Of a DNA stretch of 64,000 nt, positions 34,576 to 46,529 are shown in pieces. Below the pieces are notes generated by a model. The model made no database searches and had not been told where the DNA came from. It worked only from the letters and a program-made list of their open reading frames with translations. A program made the translations under genes and the position numbers. Position 1 is the first letter of the stretch. The number at the start of each line of letters is the position of its first letter. The stretch is from Ceratobasidium sp. AG-K (taxonomy: Eukaryota; Basidiomycota; Agaricomycetes; Cantharellales; Ceratobasidiaceae): contig JAWNGF010000017.1 in assembly GCA_037039685.1 (NCBI GenBank), positions 248,001 through 312,000 on the forward strand. The letters are read 5' to 3'.

Positions 34576-37500
34576 GTTATTTACATGTTGAACGCCGATG
34601 GGAATAGCACGTGACAAATCGATACATATAATAGATATAATAGGAAGATATGATACATCCTGAGTGAAATAGAGCATATAATTCCTCAATTAATCAGTTA
34701 CTGAGTCTCCTATCGATTCCTGCATCTCTTGGGTTGCAAGGCTATAGATTTCGAGCTCACTTTGGAGATTGGCCAGGCCACTCGGTTTGAATATGTCCAA
34801 ACCCTTCCCTTCCATCTCGAAGTCAAACAAATCTTCGAGCGGAATGTGCTCTTCGGTGCCAAAGAAGAGTCGCACTCGCTTTGGAAGGGGGCCTGAATGG
34901 CGCACGTCCCCATGCGGTAACGCCACGGCATTGCCGGATTGGGTGGTGAGGTCATCTTCTGGTGGGTCCTCATCGTCGATTACATCTTGTTGTAAGCGTT
35001 TAGAGAGCGCAAAGATATCAGAGGTCTCGGGATCCTCTTCCAACATGTCCACTTCAGCCATTTCCTCAGCCATTTCGTCATACTGATTAGTGTGAGTTGA
35101 ATCCTTGGTCTTGACTGAAGTGGAGCCAAATTGGCGCTTCAGCCGCGAGCGTGTCAGACCATCGGCGGCATGCTTCCTTTTGAGATCTAGTCGGACAACA
35201 GCCGTATCAAAGACCTTGTTATATGTAAGTCGAGCGCGACGCTTTGTATGTATGTTTCCCATCTCGCTAAACAGTCGCTCACAGCCAGCGGAATTAGCTA
35301 CAATCGATAGGGTATGAATTGCAAGATGGGCAAGCTGATGGCGGCCGGAGTTGGGCGTATTATACGCAAGGAGGTCAGACCAGATACGAACCAGATTGAC
35401 AGGCTTTCCCTGTAAAAATGGAATGCAATTAATATAGCCTATCCCTGGCAATTTCAGTGGAAATAGAACTCACCGATCGCTCATACGATGCTCAAATCTC
35501 CTCGTAATGCCACTTGTTGGGATGAAACTCTTTTCGCACATCATAATAGTCAGCAAATGCTTCATATAGCTCTATGTCCGTCTCCTTGCGAAAAACGCGG
35601 CGGAAAACACGTTTGACCGCGCTATATAGGAGTCCACAATTGAGTGTTTGAGGGTTGAACAGTCGTGAGCGGATGAAAGGGTTGAGGACAACAGCCAATA
35701 TAAACGGATCTTGATCGGCTTTGCTCCAACGACGATTGAGGCTCTCAAGAACGCACTTGCGAATGGCCGGATTGAATGCATACTTAGAAAAAGTATAGTA
35801 GAGTCGACCCAGTTCAACTAGAATATGGTCAAGGCGAGTAGTTGGTGCTTGAGAAACATTTGCAGCAATGGCAAGAGGCTCAAGATATAGCTTCAACCTG
35901 TCAATAGTTAATACATATTCATTCAATGACTGAGGTGGGACCGCTTACTCTGTGAGCTTTTGCCAGAAACCTGGGTCTTCAATATGTTTCATGATACGCT
36001 CCACCTCCTCAATCTTCTCGGGTGATTTCCCGGCACTCGCACGAAAGGCTTCGGGGTTTAGAGCGACAAGACTGCGAAGTGTGCGAGCCCCGGAAAGCAG
36101 ACTGGTGAAGGAAAGAAAGTGGGCGGTCCATCGAGTAATTGAGGGAAGGCTTAAGCTACGCTTTCCCCCTGAGCTACGCAACTGCTCCTGATGGAATAGT
36201 CCTAGTAGATAAGAATAGTGCAACATCCATTTAATGGTGTCGATTGCAGTTGCTGCCGCCTCGACGAGTTTGTTGTTCAGTCGCAGAATATCTCCAACAA
36301 CAAGGTTGACCTAATGAAGTGGTCATTTGATAAAACATGCATATTTGATCAAATAAAGTACATACCTGATGAGCCCAACAGTCAAAGACAAGTATATGCG
36401 GTCGCATACGATGAAGCCGAACCCTCATGGCTCGAGAATCACCTCCCGCATCTGAAACCCATGCAATCACTTTCACATTGTGTTCTCTCTCAGCATGATC
36501 TATGTCATCAAGAACAATGCCAAGGTGGTTATTTGCAGTCTTCCGTTCGGCCGAGACATCGTGAACCTTCACCGTATACGTCTAACTCAACCCATTAGCA
36601 TTGTAGGAGGCGCATATATGCAGAAAAATCTTACCATATAATCGACTGACAGCATAGAAGCTAACAGTGAGTTTCGAGTGACGTTTTTCCATCCATCACT
36701 CATGCCGGTTGCTATACACCCCTTAATGGAGTCATGCATTGACAGACTGGAGGATTGAACTTCATCTTGGAGGATTGGTCCTGACAGCTTATGTCGATCG
36801 GGCAGTTTACTGCCTGGTACCCAGTCTTTGAAGAAAAGTCGAGTTTGGGGATGGTTGATTCCATGCCAGGCCCAGCCATTAGCGATGAAAAGCTTGCAAA
36901 GGTCGGCTTCAAACCGTCTTTGTTGCTCCTTCGATAGGTAAGCCAGTCCGAGAGGAGTTCCTCGGTCGGATAGCGATGATTCTGCGTCACTACTGTGGTT
37001 TGGTAGTGAGGAAGAATTAATGGCAAATGACCCGGGTGGTGGTGAGGACTCGCGAGCGAGTCGTGCCTTCGCTTTGGGGTCCATAAGTGTACAGCTGCGT
37101 ATATGCGCCTCAAACCCTTCTTGTCGACCAGAAACAGGTGCAACGGTGACAAAGGCTAATATGCGAAGCAATTAGGTCAGGATTGACAACGTTGCAACTC
37201 GAATCACTAACCATGCTCAAGAAACTCGCTAGGAGAGCGAATCTCGGTAATTTGTCCCTGTGCTTTGGCCTGTGTGTCCCTTTGTAGTGCTCCATTAATA
37301 CATTGTGCAATACATGCTCGGCACCATGCATTCACGTAGGTTTTGTTATTGCCGTGGTAATCTTTTACACCCACACTCGAGTTGTGAGACATTCGAGTTT
37401 GGAAGTAGTTCCAGTGCCATAGCTTTGGTGGCATGATAAGTGGCCTTGTGCAAGAGTAGTAGGTCGGAGCAGATGGAGTAGTCTGGGAGATGAAGGTTGG

Positions 37501-37775
37501 GATCTTATGATCAGACATTACCCTGTCCCTTATATATGCGCTTCGTTTTTGGCCCGGGCACTTCACGAATGTTGTAGAATGATACCTTTCTGGCAATTGC
37601 TCTGACTCACGCCAAATAGAACGCCGGGAACGGTTCGCACTTTGTTTGGATCGAGGCACGCTCTGCGTTTGTCAGCAAACCGGGCATTGATGACCGAGTC
37701 TCAGCAATTTCCACTCCCATGGTAGATTCCCATGGTAAACATTACGTGAGTGACATTAACATCACTCCCTTTGCA
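34576..37775 (-). mobile_element. hAT-superfamily DNA transposon
   Basis: Carries a nearly complete hAT transposase on the minus strand. Possible ends share a weak inverted match: GTGATGTTATTT at about 34576 and its inverted counterpart, TTAACATCAC, near 37757-37766. Each is followed inward by a GATGGGAAT/CATGGGAAT block. No convincing 8-base target-site duplication was found, so the borders are provisional. Confidence 0.55.
34690..37434 (-). pseudogene. hAT transposase with one in-frame stop
   Basis: The start at 37434 is preferred: MPPKLWHWNYF opens a BED-type zinc finger (W..F, then WCRAC and HIRSC). An in-frame upstream ATG at 37659 would add a tail of uncertain reality. In order: the catalytic-domain motif ATGMSDGWKNVTRNSL, VKVIAWVSDAGGDSRAM, CWAHQ spliced to VNLVVGDILRLNNKLVEAAA, SITRWTAHFLSF and ILVELGRLYYTFSKY. 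The C-terminal dimerisation block is LAHLAIHTLSIVANSAGCER followed by LFSEMGNIHTKRRARLTYNK. Introns are small and join in frame. The only lesion seen is a TGA at 35492-35494, between WHYEEI and ASYERS, just before the exon carrying the dimerisation domain. Acidic C-terminal extensions follow. The product would cut and paste hAT elements; this copy should yield a truncated protein lacking the dimerisation domain. Confidence 0.88.
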
Positions 37776-37779
37776 ATAA

Positions 37780-38535
37780 GTTTAAACATGGGAGTGGGAT
37801 TTACCAACACTGAGCGCAAGGAGGTTAACGCGAGGTCGAGAGAGTCACGTGTGCGGGGGCGGGGTTGAAGTGTAGATGGTAAATAAGCGCCCAAGGTACA
37901 AAACAATGTCTGATTGCAGGATAATTCGTTGCACTAGTTGGCACTAGCATTAGCACTGACACTGAAGAACTCGGCACCGTTAGTTCTCAAATGTCAGGAA
38001 CCGAAGTCCACCCCCCCTGAATTCGGCGGAAGTAAGAATGTGCTACTCTGATTGCTTCCAGACACCTGGTTGTTAGCTTGGTGCACCCTACCTGCGAGGA
38101 GAAAGCTGGGTCTATGCGTCTGCGTTCGTGCCTATTTCACAGGACAGTATCATTGTACCCGCATATACGCCTCGTTGGCCGGAACCTCCATTCTAGTTCT
38201 CAATATACTTGCGTACACACGGCTCTGGGTCAGGAATGGGCATGGGACGTCACCAGCGTGGACAGTTACAGTAAGTATACGTGTCATTACATTTCCATTA
38301 GTCAGTGTTTCCACGGCTAGGTCGTGAGATGGCGATTGCACTGCACTGGTCGTGATCTGGGGTCCTCCATCCGGCCCAATCGGCCTTGGCGTAACCCGTG
38401 TTGAGGCATATATAAAGGGATCGCCGCTTTACTCCAGTCGCAACTACGCGCAGTTGCGGCATCCTATTGCCGATTAGTATTCTTCCCAAGTCACCCCTCT
38501 GAAATTGTCGAGTTCAACAGGCTAGAACATCAATA
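37780..38535. other. Intergenic, no gene seen
   Basis: Short ORFs without motifs. The left end carries one arm of the 37711-37797 inverted repeat; the right end is the promoter and leader of the membrane-protein gene at 38540. Confidence 0.5.
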
Positions 38536-38539
38536 GGTA

Positions 38540-39924
38540 ATGCGATCCAGAACCTTCACCCTTGGTGCCCTCAGTTGGGGGGTGTTGTCGTATTTCATTG
38601 GTGCGTCGGCCGAGATAAACGATAGCTCTGCTTTAAACATTGCTGGGACCTTCAGTGCTCAAGACTGGCTTGACCGAACGCACTGTCTGGTCTGACGAGT
38701 ACGTGCACCCCGCATCGAGGTCATGGCTGGACAGGATAAATATCAGTAAACTTAGTAGGATAACTTAGCCTATCACAAGCCTTATGCTATCTAATGGGAC
38801 ACTTAGCACGGGAGCCCTATAATTGTGAACCTGCTACCCTTGTTCCAGGAGAGACGTATCGTACCTTGGTGAGTTTACCTAGGGGAGGAGAGACCCTGAT
38901 AACGAATTTACGACGGATTGTCCTCAGAACGACGCGTTCTCTTATACTGTCAAAGATGTCGTTCACCCCCGGTCACACAAACGGTACTCTAGTGCTAGCT
39001 ATACGGGAACGCGGCTCAGCACCTGCACTGTCGACACCATCTCTATTCGCGCGCCGCTTTCCATATATGAAATGACCTTTGAGGTACCTTCATCCACCAT
39101 CCCATCCCCATTGATCTCACTTCTTGTTTAGACTACGATCAGTTGCCCACTTGTCAACCCTGGTGACCAAGTGCTCATTCTTTCTCTGTCATCGCGAGTG
39201 TCCCACGAGACGGGAACGGACCATATTATCTTCAATACGACGACACGACCACTTTCTACCATCCTTCCTCGCATCGTTGAAGTATTCAACTCTGACCTGT
39301 ATAGCCGGGTCGTGTCGGCTGGTGAGATCGAACAAATCTTCTTCGGAAGTCCAGGCGGCATGGCCAATAGCATGTATTTCGAGGGTGTACTGAAGAAGGA
39401 GTCTGGAATTAAGTATAACAAGGGGTTCATCCGGGGGGGAACGGGAGGGATGGGATATCCCGACGCGATACAATTCATACCGTGCGTTCCACTAGTATCT
39501 CCTATCGCGCCGATTTCTGAGAATTGACGAGCGACACACAGCAAACATAAATATCAGGCAATTGAGAATTATATTCGAGTTCTCTGGTCGGCAATTCTCA
39601 CTGATCTCGGTGCCGAATCTGACTCCAATGTTCTCACGGATGGCGACCTCCTCAACGCCAAAGTACCGACCGAAGCTCAGTTTGGGACATCAAGAAATCG
39701 TTCAAGTGGCCGCTGGATGCAATCGAACCAACACGTCTGAACGTGCAGCATCGTTGCACTGTTTCCAAGTTGAAGCCAAAGGGGCTATTCTTTACTGACC
39801 TCTTTGTCGGGGTTGCATTTGTCCTCACTACGCTCGTTTTATCCGGCCTCGTGGCCACGCGAACCCATTTGTTTACCAGTGCGGAGTCTTCCCTTCCGTC
39901 TTATCGCCTAGCTGACTATTTTTA
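38540..39924 (+). CDS. Putative single-pass membrane protein, apparent frameshift before the TM tail
   Basis: Exon 1 starts MRSRTFTLGALSWGVLSYFI (signal-peptide or anchor-like) and splices to VLKTGLTERTVWSDE. Later exons encode LAREPYNCEPATLVPGETYR, NDAFSYTVKDVVHPRSHKRY, TCTVDTISIRAPLSIYEMTF, TTISCPLVNPGDQVLILSLS, DHIIFNTTTRPLSTILPRIV and AIENYIRVLWSAILTDLGAE. The C-terminus carries a clear membrane span, LFVGVAFVLTTLVLSGLVA, but it lies one frame away from the preceding exon segment (…LNAKVPTEAQ). Either one base is missing near 39681 or an unusual splice is used. The layout (signal, extracytosolic Cys-containing domain, C-terminal span) fits a surface or endomembrane protein. It resembles a family of unnamed Rhizoctonia membrane proteins; the function is unknown. 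The small exon after WSDE is not resolved. Confidence 0.6.
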
Positions 39925-39929
39925 GAGGA

Positions 39930-41460
39930 ATCCCTTGGTGCCAAGGCCGGAGTTCCTCCTGTTAAAGTCTAAGTTTCTTGAGTACTTGCGTGTCTGAATC
40001 GGACCGAACGCCTCGAGAATTCGAACTTCCCTATTCTTTTACTATGTACTTAGGCTTGATTACTCATTTGGAATTAGTCTATTTTTGACTTGGAACGCTC
40101 AAACTTGCTTTGGAAGTCAAGCATTGTACGACTATAAATTACCATGCTAGCGCTCCAACTAACCATTTGGCTCCAAACCTTGTTCTGGCCGCTTCTCGCT
40201 GTACTCGCGCTTCTATCGAACCAAACACCCCCGTAACAGTCTCGTATCGCCCACAACCCCTTCAATACGTGCCCAAGCTTGACTTATGTGTGTGAATTGT
40301 CTAGAAATTCGAGGACATTCGGGCAAACAAAAGCCATTAGCAAGGGCATACGAGTTTTGCGCATCCAAGTCCCGTGGACCAGAAGGCGAGGCTCTCGTCT
40401 TTGCACACGAAGCCACCAGCTCCAAAGGCATATCGTCAAATCGCTTTCCCCTTCCAAACAATCGTACTCGCATATAACAACTGTCTCAGTTCATTACGAG
40501 ATCAGCTAGGTCTCCAGACCTAGTTTAACTATACAAAGCCGGATAACTATTCCGACTTTGACTACGCGTACAAATCCTGCACAGACCATCTTCTAGACCT
40601 TGAGAAATAAAGGTTGGTCAAAGCGCGTCAGGCTACTCATAAATCTCCAAATTGATCCACGATGAAGCTCTCGTGCGTTGCTGAGCGCGGCGCTAACTTG
40701 AACTTGAATGACTCGGGGTGCCTATAGTCGTAGTTTCATCAAACCCCTGTAGTGTACGTAGCGCGACGAGAACTTACAAGACTATTGCATTAACCATCTC
40801 CAGTTTGGGTAGAATATAATCCCCGTTTTTATCCTTAGCGGTCACAAAGGATAGTATCTGGGCATATTCCTAAACTGGGCGTTTGCTCCAAGCGTAGAAG
40901 ACCCGAGCTGCAACTCCTTTGAATCAGCTAAAACGGCTTCCGTCCCACGGTAACATTATATCCTCATGAGTTGTATGTTTTTGAACCAAATGATTTGGAA
41001 CAGAAGATGTTAAAGACATATTAACTATTTTATTGTTAAGAATACAGACCTCACTGGTGACCGGAGTCTCGCATTCCATCTAAATCAATTGGTTAATCCG
41101 TATCATATGGCAAAAGTGCTCTGCTATTTGCCACGCCGGTTCGCTTTTCTAAAGTGCTTCTTCCAACCTGTTCAGTTTTTAATAAGCTACCACTTTACTT
41201 GTGTCTACAATCAACTTTCGGTTGAACCGAGAACGCAAGCTTTTCTGCTATCGGGCAGAGCCGAGAATCGAAGCGCCTAGCGCTTGTCCGAATTCGATCC
41301 ATTTTATCCCATCGAGGGTTCGTTTCATGACCTCATCATGCTTGGCCTACAACCTGTATTATTGTCTCCTAATAGAGTGCTCCATCCCCACCCTCGTCCG
41401 TTACCTCATCGTATAGGACAAAACAACTGGTCATCTCAAAAAATAAAACTAGAAAACACC
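39930..41460. other. 1.5 kb with no confident gene
   Basis: At 40144 (+) a short ORF starts MLALQLTIWLQTLFWPLLAV, signal-peptide-like, and reaches a GTAACA donor after 30 codons. A possible second exon at about 40310-40477 reads EFCASKSRGPEGEALVFAHE, but the phases do not join. It is recorded as a weak candidate for a small secreted protein. The rest shows nothing. Confidence 0.35.
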
Positions 41461-41462
41461 TA

Positions 41463-43090
41463 ATGCGAATAACCATTCCCACAATCCCCGAACACCTTCT
41501 CTCCCGTCGGGTCGTACCCGCCTTGGAAACTCAAGTAGCGGTAGATCGAGTGGCCGAATTCCTACACAAGGGTAATACTTTGGTTCTAACTGGAGCAGGT
41601 GTTAGCGTTGATTCCGGAATACGAGTGAGTCCGTCCGGTTATAGGCGTCACAACCGGATCTGGTTTTTACGTTTAGGCATATAGGGGAAAAACCGGCCGA
41701 TATATGAATCCCAACTACAAGTACGTGTGAATAGGACCCCCCTCTATGTAAACCACTAATCATGTGACTAGACCAATCCTCGTAAGATAATGCAGTGGCG
41801 AGAACCAACATTTACTAATCGAACTAGTACCATGAACTTGTTGACGAAGGGCTCCGTGGGCATAGTTTTAGGTACGATCACGGGTACCGATAGGGACACG
41901 CGTGTCTAAATTCTCGCCAGACAACGATATTGGTCACGATCGTACCTTGGTTACCCTCCCGTTCGCGACGCACAGCCAAACCCAACTCACTACGCGCTCG
42001 CAGCGCTTCAATGGTCAAATTTCGTGCCAAGGTTGATCACTCAAAACGTGGACGGATTACATCAGAAGGCTATACCCCCCGAAGCACCCCATGATACCCG
42101 GAATCGCATCCTCGAACTTCACGGAACACTACATGTGAGAATGATCACCTGTGGCGCGTTCGGGCGGTTAATCTCTGCTGCAAGGTTGTACATTGCCGAA
42201 AGAAGCATACGATCGATCGAGAGCTGTTTCAGGAACAATTATCGTTACTAAACCCCGCTTGGAAAGAATTTATGGACGATATGGCGCGTACTGGAACAGA
42301 ACCTCGGACCAACCCCGACGGTGACGTATGTGGCATTATTTCACGTGTGCTGTAAATTCATTGATCCCGTAGGTCGACATACGAGGCGTGGACTTTAGTG
42401 ATTTTGTTCTGCCTGTTTGCGAAACGTGTCAGTCGGAAGGCATCCACGACGATGTGGTATGTATCGTATACATTGCCACCCACTCCCACTAAAACACCAT
42501 GCAGCTCAAGCCAGCGGTAATCTTTTTCGGAGAATCCATACCGCAGGAGGTGAAACAGCGCTCGTACGTACACTAATCTCATTTACTGGTTTTGGACAAT
42601 AATTTGTGTTGCCACTCAGGTTCGCAGACGTCGAGGCGAGTGACAGGGTCTTGTTTGTAGGCACGACCCTAGCGACGTATTCTGCTTTCCGGTAAGGCCC
42701 GGAGATTGATCGAAATGAATTCTTTTCTCATGCATTTTGTATCGTATCAGACTGCTCAAGCATGCTCTTGAGCTTGGGAAACAAACGATGATACTCAACT
42801 TGGGGCCCACACGGGCACACGATATACCTGAAGTTGAGTTGCTTGAAGCGGCGAGCGGCGAGGTGCTACGCGGTGCGACACGTGCACTCACCTCCAAGTG
42901 CGTACTTTCCATTTCGATATGACTGGTGCATTCGGCTTACGTACATACCCATTGGTGATCTCCCAATATGGCAATGATCGACAGCTTGTGTGGAAACTTA
43001 GCTCGGGTCGTCGACCGACTGTTGGAAAGCGGAGTTGTTACACCTCCGCCGGACGATGTGGAGGATAGAGCGCCGAGGGCAGCGGGCTAA
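41463..43090 (+). CDS. SIRT4-like (class II) sirtuin, NAD-dependent protein deacylase
   Basis: Eleven exons join in frame to about 360 residues. The Sir2 core is complete: GAGVSVDSGIRAYRG (NAD-binding GAGxS), RYMNPNYKPIL, GHSFRQRYWSRSYLGYPPV, LITQNVDGLHQKA (NVDGLH), LELHGTLH with the catalytic His, a zinc-binding region VHCRKKH … VCETCQSEG, VIFFGESIP, VLFVGTTLATYSAFR and MILNLGPTRAHD. The first zinc pair is CxxxH rather than CxxC. The N-terminus is suited to mitochondrial import. SIRT4-type enzymes remove acyl or ADP-ribosyl groups in mitochondria using NAD. The last exon (NLCGNLARVVDRLLESG) was added because the donor after LTS is good and the reading continues to TAA at 43090. It converges on the dolichyldiphosphatase gene, with about 120 bases between them. 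Confidence 0.93.
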
Positions 43091-43211
43091 ATTTTATGGG
43101 GACGTCTGCGTTCCTGGGGGCGCGGTAATTTAGATGGCGACTGTTCTTAACGAGTGAAAAGGTTACATGGCAAGGAAGAAGTCTACGCGTACACGTGCAC
43201 AGTCTGGGCGA

Positions 43212-44299
43212 CTATTGCTTCTTCGTGCCCCTTTTCTTAGATGACCTCGAACCAGTCGCACTTTTTGCGCTAGAAGCCCAGGCCTCGCGCCATTGTGCAT
43301 ACTCGTGCTCCTTTCCGCCATCGGGCCAAACAAGCCAACCGTCTCGGATACGAGCCCATTGTGCGATCGACGAGTTCAAGATCGCCGAGCGGAAACGAGC
43401 TAGGGGGCTGTTTGGGGAGCGTGCAGGTAGGAGTTCCGTCACAAGATAGTGAGTGGCGCCGGTGCATATACCTATAATCGCACCCCAGATTATTTGAGGA
43501 GGTGTGTGATACGTAAGGTGATATCTACGAAAGGGGTATTCAGAGTCGGTTGAGTTGAGAAGGGAAGGATGGCAAACTGAAGGACGACCATCCAAGGCTT
43601 CCGGCAAACGGGTATCGCTGATCCCGCAATCATGGTGGCAAAACACTTACCTCGAGTAACATACAGTTCCCGCCCAGACAATTACACCGAAGCACAATAT
43701 ACTGCGGTGTATTATTTGTTCGAGTAGTGAGTGGTTTGGGAACCGATGACGTGTCACAAAGTGCAGGACCAAAAACGAGCTAAAGTATCCCATGTACTGG
43801 GAATGTGACGATGGAAAGCCGTATCCATCGCCATGGCTTGCTGGAGACATTTCTAAGAATCTGGGCGAACAAAGGGGGAGGGGCACTTACTTTCCGGCCG
43901 TTGCTCCCGAAATATTTGCTTGAGGACCCAGTTGAAGGCCTCGTTGGCGAGTTGGCCGGCCCACATGTTGATAATCAAGAGCTCTCGGGTGTAGACAGAC
44001 ATGGATGCGTAACACGCCTAGTCATTCGGCGGGGATGGTGACCGCCGGTGGAGGTGGCCGAGGATGACGAGTCAGGCGGCGCTGCGGGTCACTTGGGTCG
44101 CAAATGTGACCCACCATTAGTAGAATGGGGCTTAGTGTTATTAGAGCCAAAGCCAGAGAGACATGTGAGTCGGAGTCATCTAGGTAACGTTTCAGACTGT
44201 TAGAAGCCGGAAATTTTTTCTCGAGCACAAGGACAGAGGCATACAAATAACGTGAGTCAAAGAGAGGGATGAAAGCGGCTCCGAGGGCGCTGCGCTCAT
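43212..44299 (-). CDS. Dolichyldiphosphatase (DOLPP1/CAX4 type, PAP2 superfamily)
   Basis: Start at ATG 44299. Exon 1 encodes MSAAPSEPLSSLSLTHVIY and joins to DSDSHVSLALALITLSPILL, then YTRELLIINMWAGQLANEAF. The three PAP2 phosphatase motifs follow: KQIFREQRP (KxxxxxxRP), YGFPSSHSQ (PSGH-type) and SRYHLTYHTPPQ (SRxxxxxH), the last split by an intron. Four membrane spans are visible. The basic C-terminus ends SSKKRGTKKQ, like an ER retention signal. Total about 260 residues, normal for the family. The enzyme sits in the ER membrane and hydrolyses dolichyl diphosphate to dolichyl phosphate on the lumenal side, recycling the lipid carrier of N-glycosylation. Its start faces the BCS1-like gene 258 bases away, so the two may share a promoter region. 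Confidence 0.94.
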
Positions 44300-44557
44300 G
44301 TCGGCTACTGTATGTATCTATCGGTAAGGATGGGGGCGAGTCAAGCCGGGGTCGGCGTTTGAGTGAGGTGACGGGGGGCTGTGCCGGGACCCCGCATGAC
44401 CTGTTCCGAACACGACGTGACCCACTGCCTCCTCACTCCAACCATTAGGCCAAACATGGATAGCCCAGCTTTAAAAGACTCTGCGGTTGAGCCAGTGTCC
44501 CATAGTCATCCGTCCTACGCCCGTTAGTGGCAACATTTCCCCCTTGCCTCTTGCGCA

Positions 44558-46525
44558 ATGACGAACTTGTCCATGAACCAACATCCCCTGCTTCACACCC
44601 TGCCTCAACAGGCTTCGTCAAATCAGACTGCCCCAATGTCGAGCATCGATATGCTGTCCTCTGTGACCGGCTTCACCTCGCTTTTTACCTTGCTCATGTC
44701 CTTTTCGGGCCTTCGTGATTGGTTGAAGCTCTTTGTGCTGGGAGGAGCTCTCGAAACTCTGCGTCGTACTGCCTCGTCCATTTGGGCATGGTCATTGGGA
44801 TCATTCTTTATTACAATTCATCTCGATGTGAGCCGATTCTGTCTGTTTATTGCACGTTCTGACCGGCTTGTAGAACGACGACGTTGCGTATGACTGGATG
44901 ATGATCTGGCTCTCTCTTCAGCCTGCTTGGCGCAAGGCCCGCGAAGTTCAGATCTCCAGCAAGGACTATGGCCTGAACCGCAACGCCACTGTAGTCGTTC
45001 CAGGCGAGACTGGGGCTACAGGAGAAACACGCTCGGTTGCATACCTTCCGACATACGGTGAGTATAAATTTCGCCTTTGAGCTCCGACCCCTATCTGATC
45101 CAATTCCTCTAGGCTCTACCCACACCATGTTTTACCACCATCACTGGATGCGTGTTACTCGTACTCGGCTCGACTTGGGTGAGGGTTGCACGCGTGAAAC
45201 GGTTCAGATTAGGTCCGAGTCGTGTCACACATCACGAGAATCGTCAACTGATCAGTGATGAACAGCATCCTCGCCCGAAACAGAGAGATAATCAACAACC
45301 TTTTGCGCGAGGCCAAGGAGGCATACACCAGCGAGGATCAAAACCGCGTGTCGATCTACACATGCGATCAGTGCGTGACTGTGCTTCATTTCGTAGACGC
45401 GCGTCTGATCATTGCCTTGAATGGCATTTTACAGGTACAACTGTTGGCATCGGTCCGCTTCCCGTGCCAAGCGACCCATGCAATCAATTGTTCTAGACCC
45501 GGTGATCAAGGATATGATTATGGAGGACGCCAAGGACTTTATGGCAAGTGAAAGCTGGTATGCGGACAGAGGTGAGCCCCTTTCCGTCATTTACTAGACG
45601 CTGTCGTCTTATCATGTGGTCATCACCCCTAGGCATTCCATTTCGCCGCGGGTACCTCCTTCATGGCGCCCCTGGGAGTGGGAAAACCAGTCTCATTCAT
45701 GCGCTGGCGGGCGAACTCAAACTTGACGTCTACGTAATTTCACTTTCCCGGCGAGGGTTCGACGATGCTCGACTTCACGAAATGATCTCCGACCTGCCCC
45801 CTCGTGCGATCGCCCTGATCGAAGACATAGACGCGAGCTTCACAACAGCCGTTGGGGTTCGAGGCTCTTCAGCGGGTTCGACCTCTGCCCCTGGCGGTGA
45901 CGACGGTGCTGGGGTCACGCTGGCTGGGCTTCTTGCGGCGATCGACGGCGTAGCAGCACAGGAAGGTCGATTGCTCTTTGCTACTACCAATCACATCGAG
46001 GTTCTTGATCCAGCTCTTACCCGCCCAGGGCGCATGGACGTTCACGTCGAGTTCCGGCTCGCAAGTAAATGGCAGGCCAGTCAGCTGTTCAAGAGCTTCT
46101 TTCCCCCTGCGTACCCATCCGACTCCACTACGCCCGAAGATCTCGACGCTGAATATGAGAAGGTCGCACAATCGGTAACCGATTCGTCCGACGTTACCTT
46201 GATCGACGGCGATACGCCTCGTTCGCGCGTCCCCAGCTCGGCCACCCCACCTGCCTTCAAATCATCAGATGGCCCAGTCCGCTCAGCCCCCAAGCTTTCC
46301 GCTGCATCGGTCGACTACCTTGCCGCGCGATTCGCGGAGTCGATTCCCGAAGGAGAGGTGTCGATGGCTGCGCTCCAGGGACACTTGATGTGTCACAAAC
46401 GTCAGCCCAAGGAGGCCGTTGACTCGGCGCCTGCATGGATCGCTAAAGAGCGAGCAGCAAGAGAAGCCAAAATGAACGAAGCGGAAAAGGCCCAGGAGGT
46501 CAAGACCGAGGAAGTAAAAACATGA
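44558..46525 (+). CDS. BCS1-like mitochondrial AAA ATPase (562 aa)
   Basis: Exons 44558-44827, 44874-45057, 45113-45212, 45266-45370, 45435-45571 and 45633-46525 total 1689 nt. The exon 4 acceptor at 45265 was chosen because it restores the family sequence QISILARNREIINNLLREAK. The BCS1 N-terminal part comes first: a membrane span near LFTLLMSFSGLRDWLKLFVL, then DDVAYDWMMIWLSLQPAWRK. The AAA domain has Walker A GAPGSGKTS, Walker B IALIEDIDASF, a glycine/serine-rich insert, FATTNHIEVLDPALTRPGRM with the arginine finger, and a charged C-terminus. BCS1 translocates the folded Rieske protein across the inner mitochondrial membrane during complex III assembly. Agaricomycetes carry many BCS1-like paralogues, so this need not be the canonical one. 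Confidence 0.92.
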
Positions 46526-46529
46526 CAAC

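Noticed and set aside
35105..36598. Plus-strand ORFs at 35105, 35952 and 36218
   Set aside because: Antisense shadows of the hAT transposase exons.
34560..37830. Target-site duplication for the hAT element
   Set aside because: The 8 bases outside the best candidate ends do not match, so the true borders cannot be fixed from this copy.
40144..40477. Possible two-exon small secreted protein
   Set aside because: The first exon is signal-like, but the phases of the two exons do not join and no motif or paralogue supports it.
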